Assembly (NCBI GenBank): GCA_944320765.1
Contig: CALUIS010000003.1
Coordinates: 114,246 to 178,245, forward strand
Length of the DNA stretch: 64,000 bases
Direction: 5' to 3'
Source of the DNA: an uncultured Paraprevotella sp.
Lineage (GTDB): Bacteria; Bacteroidota; Bacteroidia; Bacteroidales; Bacteroidaceae
The first letter of the stretch is position 1; each line of letters starts with the position of its first letter. The notes below the pieces were generated by a model that was not told the origin of the DNA, made no database searches, and was given only the letters and a program-made list of their open reading frames with translations. Shown here piece by piece: positions 41,906-50,681 of this stretch. A program made the translations under genes and the position numbers.

Positions 41906-42343
41906 TTAACCCGGGAAGTCTCCTTTTACAGTGATACCCATACTTCTTGCTGTTCCTGCAACCAGCTTCATCGCGGATTCAATGGTAAAGCAATTCAAGT
42001 CAGGCATCTTGTCCTGAGCGATTGTACGCACCTGCTCCCAAGAGATTTCAGCCACCTTTTTACGGTTCGGCTCAGCAGAACCACCCTTCAACTTGGCAAC
42101 CTCCATCAGCTGTACTGCTACAGGCGGGGTCTTTACCACAAAGTCATACGACTTATCCGTATAATAGGTGATCACAACCGGAAGAACCTTACCGGCCTTC
42201 TCCTGCGTTCTGGCGTTGAATGCTTTACAGAAATCCATGATGTTGATACCCTTGGAACCCAATGCAGGGCCTACTGGGGGTGATGGATTTGCAGCGCCTC
42301 CTTTAATCTGTAATTTGATTAATCCAGCAACTTCTTTAGCCAT
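41906..42343 (-). CDS. rplK: 50S ribosomal protein L11 (uL11)
   Basis: 145 residues from ATG 42343 ([20 protein letters not shown]). A longer frame covers the nusG-rplK gap and is not used. L11 builds the GTPase-associated centre and is needed for RelA activation; the N-domain binds thiostrepton. Motifs: [20 protein letters not shown], then [20 protein letters not shown] and the end [16 protein letters not shown]. Confidence 0.98.
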   Translation of the reverse strand: MAKEVAGLIKLQIKGGAANPSPPVGPALGSKGINIMDFCKAFNARTQEKAGKVLPVVITYYTDKSYDFVVKTPPVAVQLMEVAKLKGGSAEPNRKKVAEISWEQVRTIAQDKMPDLNCFTIESAMKLVAGTARSMGITVKGDFPG

Positions 42344-42398
42344 TTTCTTGTTATTTATTGAATTTGATAATAAAAGAACAACGCACGTAACAGATGCA

Positions 42399-42944
42399 CT
42401 ATTCTTTCTCAACTTGCATAAAACCTAACTCCAAGGGTGTTTTACGCCCAAAGATCTTGACCATCACTTTCAGCTTCTTCTTCTCGTTATTGACCTCCTC
42501 GATGACAGCAGAGAAACCGCTAAACGGTCCCTCGTTGACTTTCACCGTTTCCCCTACGATATAAGGTATCACCACTTCTTCCGGCACATCCTGCATTTCA
42601 TCTACAGCACCCAGAAGACGGCTCACCTCCGCAGGACGCAATGGAGTCGGGTTACTGTTGGATTCACCCAAAAATCCTAAAACGTTCGGAGTGTTGCGCA
42701 ACATGACAGGTATCTCACCCACCAATGCAGCCTCTACCAACACATATCCGGGAAGGTGGTTGCGCTCTTTCACGATGCGCTTCCCGTTGCGTACCTGCAC
42801 GACCTTCTCGGTTGGTATCAACACCTGAGAGACAAACTTTCCAAAGTCACCTTTTCTGATTTCGGTGTCAATGTACTCCTTTACCTTGCTTTCCTTTCCA
42901 CTCACGGCACGCATAACGTACCATTTCATTTCAGTCTCAGCCAT
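42399..42944 (-). CDS. nusG: Transcription termination/antitermination factor NusG
   Basis: 181 residues from ATG 42944 ([18 protein letters not shown]). An ATG four codons earlier (42956) overlaps the secE stop as TGATG and is also possible. The NGN domain ([19 protein letters not shown] ... [20 protein letters not shown]) binds polymerase. The KOW domain ([20 protein letters not shown]) follows near 130-150. NusG modulates elongation and links transcription to translation. It follows secE closely, as usual. Confidence 0.97.
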   Translation of the reverse strand: MAETEMKWYVMRAVSGKESKVKEYIDTEIRKGDFGKFVSQVLIPTEKVVQVRNGKRIVKERNHLPGYVLVEAALVGEIPVMLRNTPNVLGFLGESNSNPTPLRPAEVSRLLGAVDEMQDVPEEVVIPYIVGETVKVNEGPFSGFSAVIEEVNNEKKKLKVMVKIFGRKTPLELGFMQVEKE

Positions 42945-42955
42945 CTCTCTCGACA

Positions 42956-43147
42956 TCAATTAGGATAAATAACTTCCAATGCGCTTTGGAACACGAAATC
43001 CATAGCGAAAACAACCAGTGCAATGAGTAGGGAAGCAGATAATACTACGACTGCACTGTTCGTAAGTTCTGAACGAGTCGGCCACGTTGTTTTATGGACA
43101 AGCTCATCATAAGATTCCTTACAGTATTTAAAGATCTTCTTAAACAT
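42956..43147 (-). CDS. secE: Protein translocase subunit SecE
   Basis: 63 residues from ATG 43147 ([20 protein letters not shown]). The longer frame would run into tRNA-Trp and is not used. It has one amphipathic surface helix, the conserved TTWPTRSEL hinge, and a single membrane helix ([20 protein letters not shown]). Clamps SecY (15923-17254) in the inner membrane. It sits between tRNA-Trp and nusG, as in many bacteria. Confidence 0.96.
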   Translation of the reverse strand: MFKKIFKYCKESYDELVHKTTWPTRSELTNSAVVVLSASLLIALVVFAMDFVFQSALEVIYPN

Positions 43148-43162
43148 ATCTTTTATTATTAG

Positions 43163-43235
43163 CACGGGAGGAGAGGCTCGAACTCCCGACACCCGGTTTT
43201 GGAGACCGGTGCTCTACCAACTGAGCTACTCCCGT
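43163..43235 (-). tRNA. tRNA-Trp (CCA)
   Basis: 73 nt. Acceptor stem ACGGGAG/CTCCCGT with discriminator G, D-arm GCTCAGTTGGTAGAGC, anticodon loop CTCCAAA giving CCA, T-arm GGTTCGAGCC-like (GAGTTCGAGCCTC). CCA is not encoded at the 3' end. It lies between tuf and secE in the same transcript. Confidence 0.95.
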
Positions 43236-43281
43236 AAATAGGCCTCCCGCTTTGGAGAGACCTTATATTGACCACTAATGA

Positions 43282-44472
43282 TTAGTCAAACACTTCGGTA
43301 ATCTGGCCGGAACCTACCGTACGTCCACCCTCACGGATAGCGAAACGCAGACCTACGTTCAAGGCAACCGGATAAATCAGATTCACGCTGATTTCCACAT
43401 TATCACCCGGCATTACCATCTCAGTACCTTCCGGCAAGTGAATCTCACCCGTGCAGTCCATCGTGCGGAGATAGAACTGAGGACGGTATTTGTTACCGAA
43501 CGGAGTGTGACGGCCACCTTCCTCTTTCTTCAACACGTAGATGGAAGCCTTGAAGCCAGAGTGCGGAGTGATGGCACCCGGATGGGTAATAACCATACCA
43601 CGCTTGATTTCCGACTTGTCGATACCGCGGAGCAACAAGCCCACGTTATCGCCGGCTTCGCCCTCATCCAAAATCTTGCGGAACATCTCGACACCGGTAA
43701 CAACCGACTTCTTGTCTTCGCCCAAGCCAAGGATTTGGACCTCATCGCCAACCTTAACCACACCGGTCTCAATACGGCCCGTAGCCACAGTACCACGGCC
43801 AGTGATAGAGAACACGTCCTCAACAGGCATCAAGAAAGGCTTCTCAATATCACGAACCGGCTCTTGAATCCAGTTGTCGCAAGCGTCCATCAGCTCCATT
43901 ACCTTATCTTCCCATTCGGGTACACCGTTCAATGCGCCGAGGGCAGAGCCACGGATAATAGGAGTATCTTCTTCAAAGTCATAAGCGGCCAACAATTCAC
44001 GCATTTCCATCTCGACAAGTTCCAGCATCTCCTCATCGTCCACCATGTCGCACTTGTTCAAGAACACGACCAGACGCGGCACGTTCACCTGACGAGCCAA
44101 AAGGATATGCTCGCGAGTCTGAGGCATCGGACCATCAGTTGCGGCTACCACGATAATGGCACCATCCATCTGAGCGGCACCCGTTACCATGTTCTTCACA
44201 TAGTCGGCGTGTCCCGGGCAGTCAACGTGTGCATAGTGACGTTTTGCAGTCTCGTACTCTACGTGTGCAGTATTGATGGTGATACCACGTTCCTTCTCTT
44301 CGGGAGCATTATCAATCTGGTCAAAAGACTTCACTTCGTCAGCCTTCGTAAAACCTTTCTTTGCCAACACTGTAGTAATAGCAGCGGTCAAAGTCGTCTT
44401 ACCGTGATCCACATGACCGATAGTACCAATGTTTACATGCGGTTTGGTACGCTCAAACTTCTCTTTAGCCAT
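43282..44472 (-). CDS. tuf: Elongation factor Tu
   Basis: 396 residues. Delivers aminoacyl-tRNA to the ribosome. G1 GHVDHGKT (18-25), switch [18 protein letters not shown] and SAL (GSALGALNG) are all intact. Domain II has [20 protein letters not shown], and domain III the end [28 protein letters not shown]. No second tuf is seen between fusA and rpsJ, so in this window EF-Tu is encoded only from the tRNA operon. Confidence 0.99.
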   Translation of the reverse strand: MAKEKFERTKPHVNIGTIGHVDHGKTTLTAAITTVLAKKGFTKADEVKSFDQIDNAPEEKERGITINTAHVEYETAKRHYAHVDCPGHADYVKNMVTGAAQMDGAIIVVAATDGPMPQTREHILLARQVNVPRLVVFLNKCDMVDDEEMLELVEMEMRELLAAYDFEEDTPIIRGSALGALNGVPEWEDKVMELMDACDNWIQEPVRDIEKPFLMPVEDVFSITGRGTVATGRIETGVVKVGDEVQILGLGEDKKSVVTGVEMFRKILDEGEAGDNVGLLLRGIDKSEIKRGMVITHPGAITPHSGFKASIYVLKKEEGGRHTPFGNKYRPQFYLRTMDCTGEIHLPEGTEMVMPGDNVEISVNLIYPVALNVGLRFAIREGGRTVGSGQITEVFD

Positions 44473-44521
44473 AACTTTTCCTTTTATTTAATTATTAATG
44501 AATAATCACGTTCATTCGTTG

Positions 44522-44593
<72 letters not shown>

Positions 44594-44603
44594 AAAGAAA
44601 GAG

Positions 44604-44676
44604 AGCGGAAAACGGGACTCAAACCCGCGACCCCCAGCTTGGAAGGCTAGTGCTCTATCGACTGAGCTATTTCCGC
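44604..44676 (-). tRNA. tRNA-Gly (TCC)
   Basis: 73 nt. Acceptor GCGGAAA paired with a TTTCCGC end, anticodon loop CTTCCAA with anticodon TCC, T-loop GTTTGAG. Ten nt from the Thr(GGT) tRNA. Confidence 0.95.
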
Positions 44677-44714
44677 ATTTTATATTGTCTGCCTATACGC
44701 AACATCCAACGATG

Positions 44715-44797
44715 TGGGCAAAGATGGATTCGAACCACCGAAGGCGTAAGCCAGCAGATTTACAGTCTGCCCCATTTGGCCACTCTGGTATTTGCCC
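44715..44797 (-). tRNA. tRNA-Tyr (GTA)
   Basis: 83 nt with the long variable arm expected of bacterial tRNA-Tyr. Acceptor GGGCAAA/TTTGCCC, discriminator A, anticodon loop CTGTAAA with GTA, T-loop GTTCGAA. Confidence 0.95.
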
Positions 44798-44807
44798 TTC
44801 TTTTTAG

Positions 44808-44881
44808 AGCCTCTTGTCGGATTCGAACCAACGACCCCGAGATTACAAATCACGTGCTCTGGCCAACTGAGCTAAAGAGGC
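44808..44881 (-). tRNA. tRNA-Thr (TGT)
   Basis: 74 nt. Acceptor GCCTCTT/AAGAGGC, discriminator T, anticodon loop TTTGTAA with TGT, T-loop GTTCGAA. It is first in the tRNA-tuf transcript, just behind the promoter at 44924-44954. The anticodon stem has one T-T mismatch. Confidence 0.93.
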
Positions 44882-44923
44882 GTTTGCAGCCCCGCACATC
44901 CACCGACGTGTCTTAAACGGCTG

Positions 44924-44954
44924 CAAAGTTAATTCTATTTTTTGAAACCACAAA
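44924..44954 (-). promoter_or_regulatory. Promoter of the tRNA-tuf-secE-nusG operon
   Basis: TTTG (44951-44954), exactly 19 nt, then TAACTTTG (44924-44931) on the minus strand; both boxes are perfect Bacteroidales matches. Transcription would begin about 35 nt before tRNA-Thr(TGT). Confidence 0.85.
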
Positions 44955-44971
44955 CAAAAATGCTCTTTTTT

Positions 44972-45271
44972 TTAGTGGTCTCTCTGTTTTTCTTTATATT
45001 TGGACAGCTGGCGCACCAACGCGTCCAAACAAACGTCTACTGCTTCTTCAAATGTGTCGCAAACTTTCTCCGCAAAAAACTCCCCATTGGCGGCCAGCAC
45101 CTTGATGGATGCTTCCTTGTTCATGGAGGTTTCGGGCTTCACGACCTTCAATGACACCTCTACCTTTCTTATTTCATCGCTAAATTTACCGAACTTCGTC
45201 ACTTTCTTCTCAATAAACTCCTGGAGTTTCTGAGTGGCATCAAAATGGATGGCCTGAATTTTCACTTCCAT
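44972..45271 (-). CDS. hpf: Ribosome hibernation promoting factor, short form (HPF/RaiA family)
   Basis: 99 residues: MEVKIQAIHFDATQKLQEFI, EKKVTKFGKF, VEVSLKVVKPETSMNKEASI and FFAEKVCDTFEEAVDVCLDA. It is the sigma-54 modulation/S30EA fold without the long C-terminal dimer domain. Such proteins bind the 30S decoding site in stationary phase and silence or pair ribosomes. It lies 12 nt after xerC and directly before the tRNA-tuf promoter. Choosing between the names hpf and raiA is a matter of convention. Confidence 0.9.
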   Translation of the reverse strand: MEVKIQAIHFDATQKLQEFIEKKVTKFGKFSDEIRKVEVSLKVVKPETSMNKEASIKVLAANGEFFAEKVCDTFEEAVDVCLDALVRQLSKYKEKQRDH

Positions 45272-45283
45272 AGTTTCGTTTTT

Positions 45284-46165
45284 TTAAGCTCTTGGATGAG
45301 CCAGGTTATACATTTCCTTTAATTCCTCAAAAGTCGTGTGCGTGTAGATTTCCGTTGTGGAAACGCTCTCATGCCCCAACAACTCTTTCAGAGTCTCCAA
45401 ATCTGCATGATGGTTCAGCATTGAGGTGGCAAAAGTGTGGCGCAACACGTGCGGGCTTCTTTTTTTCAGCGTCGTCACCATTCCTAAATAACGACGTACC
45501 AGCTTCCGCACCCTTGCGTTGTCCAACCGCTCCCCCCTTTCGTCCACGAACACCGCGCCGCCGTCGTCCATCGTCATAGACGCTTTTACGTCCTGATATT
45601 CCTTCAGCAACGCCGCCAGTTCCGCGCCGAACGGGATAATCCTTTGCTTGTTCCGTTTGCCGATGACCCTTATCACCCTCCCCGAAAAATCCACGTCCCG
45701 ATTGTTCAGGCCTGTCAATTCAGAGAGGCGGACACCCGTCACATAAAACATGTTCAGGATTAGCCGGTCCCTTTTGCCGCAGAAATCATCGCCGAAGAAG
45801 TTCCCGTCCAACAGGCGGTCCATCTCGTTCTCTTTCACGAACACCGGCAATGGTTTCTTCTTTTTGGGTCCTTGTACGCTCCTCACCGGGTCTGTCTTTA
45901 TCCATCCCCGCTTCAGCAAATACCGGTAGAAGGTGCGCAATGCGCTCAACCTTCGGTTCACCGTCGTGGCCGCGCGTCCGGCCTCCATCATCGAGACCAT
46001 CCAGTCCCGCACCACATCGGCATCTACCGTCTCCCAAGACATTGTGGCATCCACCTTTTTATAAAACGCCCTGAACGCCCTCAAGTCGTCCCGGTATTCC
46101 CCGACGGTCCTTGGAGAACAGTTCCTCTCCAACGCCAGATACCTCAAAAAGGCTTCTTCCCACAT
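45284..46165 (-). CDS. xerC: Tyrosine recombinase, XerC/XerD type
   Basis: 293 residues, the normal size for chromosome-dimer resolution recombinases. The N-terminal SAM-like domain has RNCSPRTVGEYRDDLRAFRA. The catalytic domain has the first Arg in YVTGVRLSELTGL, the HVLRHTFATSML His-Arg, the LLGHESVSTTEIYTH block with the second His and the nucleophile Tyr. All five catalytic residues are present. Its place between rpsU and hpf, rather than on an integrated element, supports a housekeeping role at dif. Confidence 0.9.
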   Translation of the reverse strand: MWEEAFLRYLALERNCSPRTVGEYRDDLRAFRAFYKKVDATMSWETVDADVVRDWMVSMMEAGRAATTVNRRLSALRTFYRYLLKRGWIKTDPVRSVQGPKKKKPLPVFVKENEMDRLLDGNFFGDDFCGKRDRLILNMFYVTGVRLSELTGLNNRDVDFSGRVIRVIGKRNKQRIIPFGAELAALLKEYQDVKASMTMDDGGAVFVDERGERLDNARVRKLVRRYLGMVTTLKKRSPHVLRHTFATSMLNHHADLETLKELLGHESVSTTEIYTHTTFEELKEMYNLAHPRA

Positions 46166-46228
46166 ATCCCGCTGCTTTACGACAACGAAAATAGGAAATA
46201 AAAATGGAAGTTCAAAGAAAATAGCGGA

Positions 46229-46420
46229 TTATTCTTCTATGCTTTGCATTTTTTGGACATAAATCGCATGTTCCTTGGCGAGTCTCTTGATTACAGAGGG
46301 CTTGTCATACTGCTGTCTGCGTCTCAACTCCTTCACGACACCAGTCTTTTCAAATTTTCTTTTGAATTTCTTCAGCGCTCTCTCGATGTTCTCGCCTTCT
46401 TTTACAGGTACTACAATCAT
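46229..46420 (-). CDS. rpsU: 30S ribosomal protein S21 (bS21)
   Basis: 63 residues: MIVVPVKEGENIERALKKFK, RKFEKTGVVKELRRRQQYDK and a C-terminal KRLAKEHAIYVQKMQSIEE. S21 lies near the anti-Shine-Dalgarno and helps initiation; in Bacteroidota it takes part in hiding that sequence (known for the family, not shown here). It is first of an apparent rpsU-xerC-hpf unit, behind the textbook promoter at 46474-46505. Confidence 0.96.
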   Translation of the reverse strand: MIVVPVKEGENIERALKKFKRKFEKTGVVKELRRRQQYDKPSVIKRLAKEHAIYVQKMQSIEE

Positions 46421-46473
46421 TTCTTTTGTCTTTTAATAATAATGTATGAATAATTATTTCGCAAAATGCGGTG

Positions 46474-46505
46474 CAAAAATAAGCAATGTTTTTTGAAACG
46501 GCAAA
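46474..46505 (-). promoter_or_regulatory. Promoter of rpsU
   Basis: TTTG (46502-46505), 20 nt, TATTTTTG (46474-46481) on the minus strand: a perfect pair. The -33 side is embedded in AAAAACGGGATTTCTTTGC, a 19-nt string also present in the long dispersed repeats. Confidence 0.85.
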
Positions 46506-46534
46506 GAAATCCCGTTTTTTTATCCGAAAGGATA

Positions 46535-46567
46535 CAAAAAAGGCGCACATTCTCAATGATGTGCGCC
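46535..46567 (-). terminator. Terminator of mdh
   Basis: GGCGCACAT and ATGTGCGCC (46542-46567) form a perfect 9-bp stem followed by six T on the minus strand, just after the mdh stop. Confidence 0.9.
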
Positions 46568-46593
46568 CGTTTCCCTGCTCTCCGAAACCTCGA

Positions 46594-47586
46594 TTACAAG
46601 TTCGGGTTGATTTTGCTCCACTCGGAAATGGCCGGAGTGATGTTCAGTTCTACCAGCTCGTCACGCATCTTGCAGAGGTGTTCGTAGCTGGCATCCAACT
46701 TGGCCAATTCGTCGGCAGTGCCTTCAGGCATGGTATAGTGACAACCCGTGGCATCAATGGTCGTGTTCATGGCCATCATGATGTGGTTGTACTTTCCGTT
46801 CTTCACGTAAGTACCTGCCGGCCAGCGGAAAGTCTCGCCACCCATCGCTGCGCGAATCATCTCAACAGACAAGTAAGCGGGACTCTGGAAGGAAGAACGT
46901 CCGCGCAACTCGATAATTTTCGCGCCGCCCTTCGTCACGTCCACTTTCATCTGCTCCCACTCCTCGTTCGTGAAGGCGGAAGTGCCAATCAGGTCGTTCA
47001 AAGGCTTGCCGTCAATCTTCACTGCGGAACCGAATACGGCCATCTGCTCGCCGTGGCCGCCGTATGTGGCGCAACCGGTCACCTTGCACTGCTCCACGCC
47101 GAATTTCTTGGCCAACGCGCTCTGCAAGCGGGTAGAGTCAAGAGCGGCCAAAGTGGTCACCTGCGAAGGTTTCAGGCCGGAATACAGCAGCGTAACCAAA
47201 CCGGTCAAGTCAGCCGGGTTGAAGATAATCACCACATGCTTCACGTCCGGGCAGTAAGTCTTGATGTTCTTGCCCAACTGCTCAGCGATTTCGCAGTTGC
47301 CCTTGAGCAAATCCTCACGGGTCATGCCGGCCTTGCGGGGTGCGCCGCCGGAAGAGATGATATACTTGGCATCCTTGAAAGCCTCGGCCACATCCGTCGT
47401 AGCCGTGATGTTCACGTGATCGAAACCACTCTGACGCATTTCCTCGGCCACACCTTCGGGCGAGAATACGTCATACAGGCACAAATTTGAAGTCAGGCCC
47501 ATCATCAAGGCTGTCTGCGCCATGTTGGAACCAATCATGCCGGCAGCACCGACAATCACCAATTTGTCATTCGTCAGAAATTCCAT
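46594..47586 (-). CDS. mdh: Malate dehydrogenase
   Basis: 330 residues. NAD-binding start VIVGAAGMIGSNMAQTALMM; the catalytic region has FNPADLTGLVTLLYSGLKPS, then ALDSTRLQSALAKKFGVEQC and the active-site His in YGGHGEQM. It belongs to the LDH/MDH superfamily and fits the long Bacteroidota MDH form. It interconverts malate and oxaloacetate, in this group probably in the reductive branch to succinate. It is a single-gene unit with its own promoter (47630-47661) and terminator. Confidence 0.93.
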   Translation of the reverse strand: MEFLTNDKLVIVGAAGMIGSNMAQTALMMGLTSNLCLYDVFSPEGVAEEMRQSGFDHVNITATTDVAEAFKDAKYIISSGGAPRKAGMTREDLLKGNCEIAEQLGKNIKTYCPDVKHVVIIFNPADLTGLVTLLYSGLKPSQVTTLAALDSTRLQSALAKKFGVEQCKVTGCATYGGHGEQMAVFGSAVKIDGKPLNDLIGTSAFTNEEWEQMKVDVTKGGAKIIELRGRSSFQSPAYLSVEMIRAAMGGETFRWPAGTYVKNGKYNHIMMAMNTTIDATGCHYTMPEGTADELAKLDASYEHLCKMRDELVELNITPAISEWSKINPNL

Positions 47587-47629
47587 AACCTTATATATTT
47601 AAGTAAATCTGTCCCTTTTTAGAACGACA

Positions 47630-47661
47630 CAAAGGTACTACATATTTCCATTTAAGGCAAC
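47630..47661 (-). promoter_or_regulatory. Promoter of mdh
   Basis: GTTG (47658-47661), 20 nt, TACCTTTG (47630-47637) on the minus strand; the leader to the ATG is about 38 nt. Confidence 0.7.
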
Positions 47662-47803
47662 ACCGCAACATTAAAAGTTTCATAAATAACAGGGAAGCCT
47701 GAGACAAGCCTCCATGCCGCAATCCAAATCATCGCATTATTTCAGCCCCGCCCGCAGCTTTTTCTCCACAATTTACTATTTTTGTGCCAATAATGACGAT
47801 ACA

Positions 47804-48153
47804 ATGAGCAAGGAAGATTTGGAAAGGGAGCTTGGCGACCTGATATGGAAGACAGAGTTCCCGATGCGGACTACTGCACATGAGCGACGAAATGACTGAG
47901 AACGCCCAGTGAAAACGACGTCAAGAGATTGTTCAACACAAACGATGTCGGGCTTGGTTCGACCGTGGCGAAATTGGAAGGAGGCGAAGCATGACAAAAG
48001 ATTAGACTTTACCCAAGACAAGACCATAGTGGCAAGCGAATACAAGCCATATCTGCCTACACAGGAAAACTGATTGACGAAGTGAATTGCATTCGCAGAA
48101 AGATGGAGAATAGTGAAGAAGCGGAAAACTTCAACAACCCGTTGGAGAAATAA
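47804..48153 (+). pseudogene. Decayed coding locus, family not recognised
   Basis: Behind a TATTTTTG box (47777-47784) there is a short frame, MSKEDLERELGDLIWKTEFP then MRTTAHERRND and stop. After a shift, a second piece reads RTPSENDVKRLFNTNDVGLG, STVAKLEGGEA and stop; a third, in another frame, reads AISAYTGKLIDEVNCIRRKM ending NNPLEK at 48153. Pieces of this quality in three frames suggest one gene broken by frameshifts; the middle part faintly resembles an HTH regulator. It may also be a set of small ORFs. It holds most of the 610-bp gap between mdh and the aminopeptidase; the rest of that gap shows nothing clear. Confidence 0.35.
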
Positions 48154-48196
48154 AAAGAATACAGTATGCAAGATAGATAAAATATTGGAAGGCCTT

Positions 48197-49984
48197 ATGA
48201 AAACAGACATCACACAACGGGTGCGCGACTTGCGCACTTATCTGGAGGCACACGGGCTGGCAGCCTACATCTTCCCCAGCACCGACCCTCATTACAGCGA
48301 ATACCCGCCCGCCCATTGGAAGACGCGCGAATGGTTTTCCGGCTTCGACGGGTCGGCGGGCACGGCGGTGGTCACGCTCCGCGACGCCGCACTGTGGACC
48401 GACTCCCGCTATTTCCTTGCGGCGAAAGAACAGCTGGACGGCACACCGTTCCGCCTGATGAAGGAACGCATCGAAGGCACGCCGTCCGTCGCCGAATGGC
48501 TGGCGGCAGTCCTACCTCCGGACAGCCGCGTGGGCATCGACGGGTGGACCAGCAGCGTGGACGACATCCGCACGCTGGAACAAGAACTTATGCGACGCGG
48601 CATTCACCTGGACGTGGCGGAGAACCCCGCCGACACGCTGTGGGCCGGCCGCCCGCCAATCCCCGACACCCCCGTCCGCATCCAGCCGCTGGAATACGCC
48701 GGACGGAGCATGGCCGAAAAGCTGGCCCTCATCCGCGAGGCCATGGCCGCCCGACAGGCCGACGGCCTCATCCTGACGGCCCTCGACGAAATAGCCTGGA
48801 CGCTGAACCTGCGCGGCACTGACGTGCATTGCACCCCGGTGTTCGTGGCCTACATGCTCATCGCCCCCACGCGCTGCACATTATATGTAAACAAGGTGAA
48901 GCTCACAGCAGAAGTTTCCGCCTACCTGACGGAAGCGGGCGTGGAAGCACGCGCCTACGAAGACATCGCGGGCGACATCCGGCAGTTCCAAGGCCGGCGG
49001 ATGATGCTCGACCCCGGAAGCGTCAACTTCATGCTGTCCAACGCCATCCCTGCAGGATGCGCCGCGGAAGAAGCCCCTTCCCCCGTGGCGATGCTCAAGG
49101 CCGTGAAATGCCCGGCCGAAGTGGAAGGTTACCGCCGGGCCATGCTGCGCGACGGAGTGGCCATGGCGAAGTTCCTGCGCTGGCTGAAACCGGCCGTGGA
49201 AGCCGGAGGGCAGACGGAACTCAGCATCTGCCGCAAGCTGGACGAGCTGCGCGGCGAACAGCCGCTCTACCGCGGGAACAGTTTCGACACCATCGCGGGA
49301 TATGCCGCGCACGGGGCCGTCGTGCATTACGAACCGACTCCAGAAACCGACACCCCCCTGCGGCCCGAAGGCCTGCTGTTGCTGGACTCCGGCGCACAGT
49401 ACGACGACGGCACCACCGACCTGACCCGCACCATCGCCCTCGGCCCCGTCACGGAAGAGGAACGGCACGACTACACGCTGGTGCTGAAAGGCCATATCCG
49501 GCTGGCACTCGCCAAGTTCCCGCAAGGCTGCAGCGGCACCCAACTGGACGCGTGCGCCCGCTACGCCATGTGGCAGGACGGCATCAACTTCCTCCACGGC
49601 ACGGGCCACGGCGTAGGCTCCTGCCTCTGTGTCCACGAAGGCCCCCACCAGATCCGCATGAACTACATGCCCGCCCCGCTGCTCCCCTACATGACCGTGA
49701 CCAACGAGCCGGGCATCTACCGCGCCGGCCGCCACGGCGTGCGCATAGAGAACACGCAGCTCATCCTGCCCTACAAGGAGACGGAGTTCGGCAAGTTCCT
49801 CCGGTTCGACCCGCTCACCCTCTGCCCCATCGACAAGGCGCCGATAGACTGGACGATGCTCGACAAAGAGGAAATCGCATGGCTCAACCAATACCACCGG
49901 AGGGTGTACGACCAGCTCTCCCCCCTGCTCGACGACGAGCACAGCACCTGGCTGCAGGAAGCCACCAGCCCGCATTACTTTTGA
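48197..49984 (+). CDS. pepP: Xaa-Pro aminopeptidase (M24B)
   Basis: 595 residues from ATG 48197 (MKTDITQRVRDLRTYLEAHG). A longer frame to 48113 crosses decayed DNA. Two creatinase-like N-terminal domains (AAYIFPSTDPHYSEYPPAHW, WTDSRYFLAAKEQL) precede the pita-bread domain with metal ligands in LLLDSGAQYDDGTTDLTRTI (two Asp), HGTGHGVGSCLCVHEGPH (His), TNEPGIYRAG and RIENTQLI (two Glu). It removes N-terminal residues next to proline. There is no signal peptide, so it should be cytoplasmic. This three-domain length is common in Bacteroidota. Confidence 0.92.
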   Translation: MKTDITQRVRDLRTYLEAHGLAAYIFPSTDPHYSEYPPAHWKTREWFSGFDGSAGTAVVTLRDAALWTDSRYFLAAKEQLDGTPFRLMKERIEGTPSVAEWLAAVLPPDSRVGIDGWTSSVDDIRTLEQELMRRGIHLDVAENPADTLWAGRPPIPDTPVRIQPLEYAGRSMAEKLALIREAMAARQADGLILTALDEIAWTLNLRGTDVHCTPVFVAYMLIAPTRCTLYVNKVKLTAEVSAYLTEAGVEARAYEDIAGDIRQFQGRRMMLDPGSVNFMLSNAIPAGCAAEEAPSPVAMLKAVKCPAEVEGYRRAMLRDGVAMAKFLRWLKPAVEAGGQTELSICRKLDELRGEQPLYRGNSFDTIAGYAAHGAVVHYEPTPETDTPLRPEGLLLLDSGAQYDDGTTDLTRTIALGPVTEEERHDYTLVLKGHIRLALAKFPQGCSGTQLDACARYAMWQDGINFLHGTGHGVGSCLCVHEGPHQIRMNYMPAPLLPYMTVTNEPGIYRAGRHGVRIENTQLILPYKETEFGKFLRFDPLTLCPIDKAPIDWTMLDKEEIAWLNQYHRRVYDQLSPLLDDEHSTWLQEATSPHYF

Positions 49985-50009
49985 TTCACCCCAAAAACAA
50001 TAAAACAAT

Positions 50010-50588
50010 ATGGCAATCATCAAGAAACTCAACGACCTCGCCCCGAAGTTCGGCAAGCACTGCTACTTCTCCGAAGGGGCGGCCATCATCGGCGACGTCA
50101 CCATGGGCGACGACTGCACGGTGTGGTTCAACGCCGTCCTGCGCGGCGACGTGCATTACATCAAAATCGGCAACCGCGTGAACATCCAGGACGGCTCCTG
50201 CCTGCACACGCTCTACGGCAAGGCCCCCATCATCATCGGCGACGACGTGACGGTGGGCCACAACGTCACCCTCCACGGCTGCGAGGTGAAGAGCGGCGCC
50301 CTCGTCGGCATGGGGGCCACCGTGCTGGACCACGCCGTCATCGGCCACGGGGCCATCGTGGCCGCCGGCGCGCTGGTGCTGTCCCGCACGGTCATCGGCG
50401 ACGGCGAGCTGTGGGGCGGCGTCCCGGCCAAGTTCATCAAGAAAGTGGACCCGGAGCAGGCCAAGGAACTCAATGTCGGCTACGCCCAGCACTACATCAT
50501 GTATTCCGACTGGTACCGCCGTTCGGATGCCGTCCCCGGGAACACACGCTACTGCACCACCTCGGAAGAGTACGAGGCAACAGAGTAG
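50010..50588 (+). CDS. Gamma-class carbonic anhydrase family protein
   Basis: 192 residues with a left-handed beta helix made of hexapeptide repeats (about 15-140). Zinc-site histidines are in place: one in SCLHTLYG and two in VGHNVTLHGC, and the usual NAVLRGD start and GVPAKFIKK end are present. It resembles YrdA/PaaY. Whether it hydrates CO2 or only binds metal cannot be told. It follows pepP by 25 nt and is probably cotranscribed. Confidence 0.88.
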   Translation: MAIIKKLNDLAPKFGKHCYFSEGAAIIGDVTMGDDCTVWFNAVLRGDVHYIKIGNRVNIQDGSCLHTLYGKAPIIIGDDVTVGHNVTLHGCEVKSGALVGMGATVLDHAVIGHGAIVAAGALVLSRTVIGDGELWGGVPAKFIKKVDPEQAKELNVGYAQHYIMYSDWYRRSDAVPGNTRYCTTSEEYEATE

Positions 50589-50620
50589 TTCCGCATCAGT
50601 TTAGCACCAATATTTTTAGA

Positions 50621-50655
50621 TTTTGCACGGATTTCGTGCAAAATAGTTATATTTG
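50621..50655 (+). promoter_or_regulatory. Promoter with built-in palindrome, AAA ATPase gene
   Basis: TTTG (50622-50625), then TATATTTG (50648-50655), a perfect -7 box at a slightly long spacing. The spacer holds a perfect 9-bp inverted repeat, TTTTGCACG (50621-50629) and CGTGCAAAA (50635-50643). A repressor bound there would block polymerase, so this is a good operator candidate. Confidence 0.6.
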
Positions 50656-50681
50656 TGCCGGAAACCAATGCAAAAAAACAA

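Noticed and set aside
43148..43192. N-terminal extension of secE into tRNA-Trp
   Set aside because: Would translate the tRNA gene; MFKKIF at 43147 is the family start.
45284..46165. xerC as integrase of a mobile element
   Set aside because: No attachment repeats or cargo genes; flanked by rpsU and hpf in a housekeeping operon.
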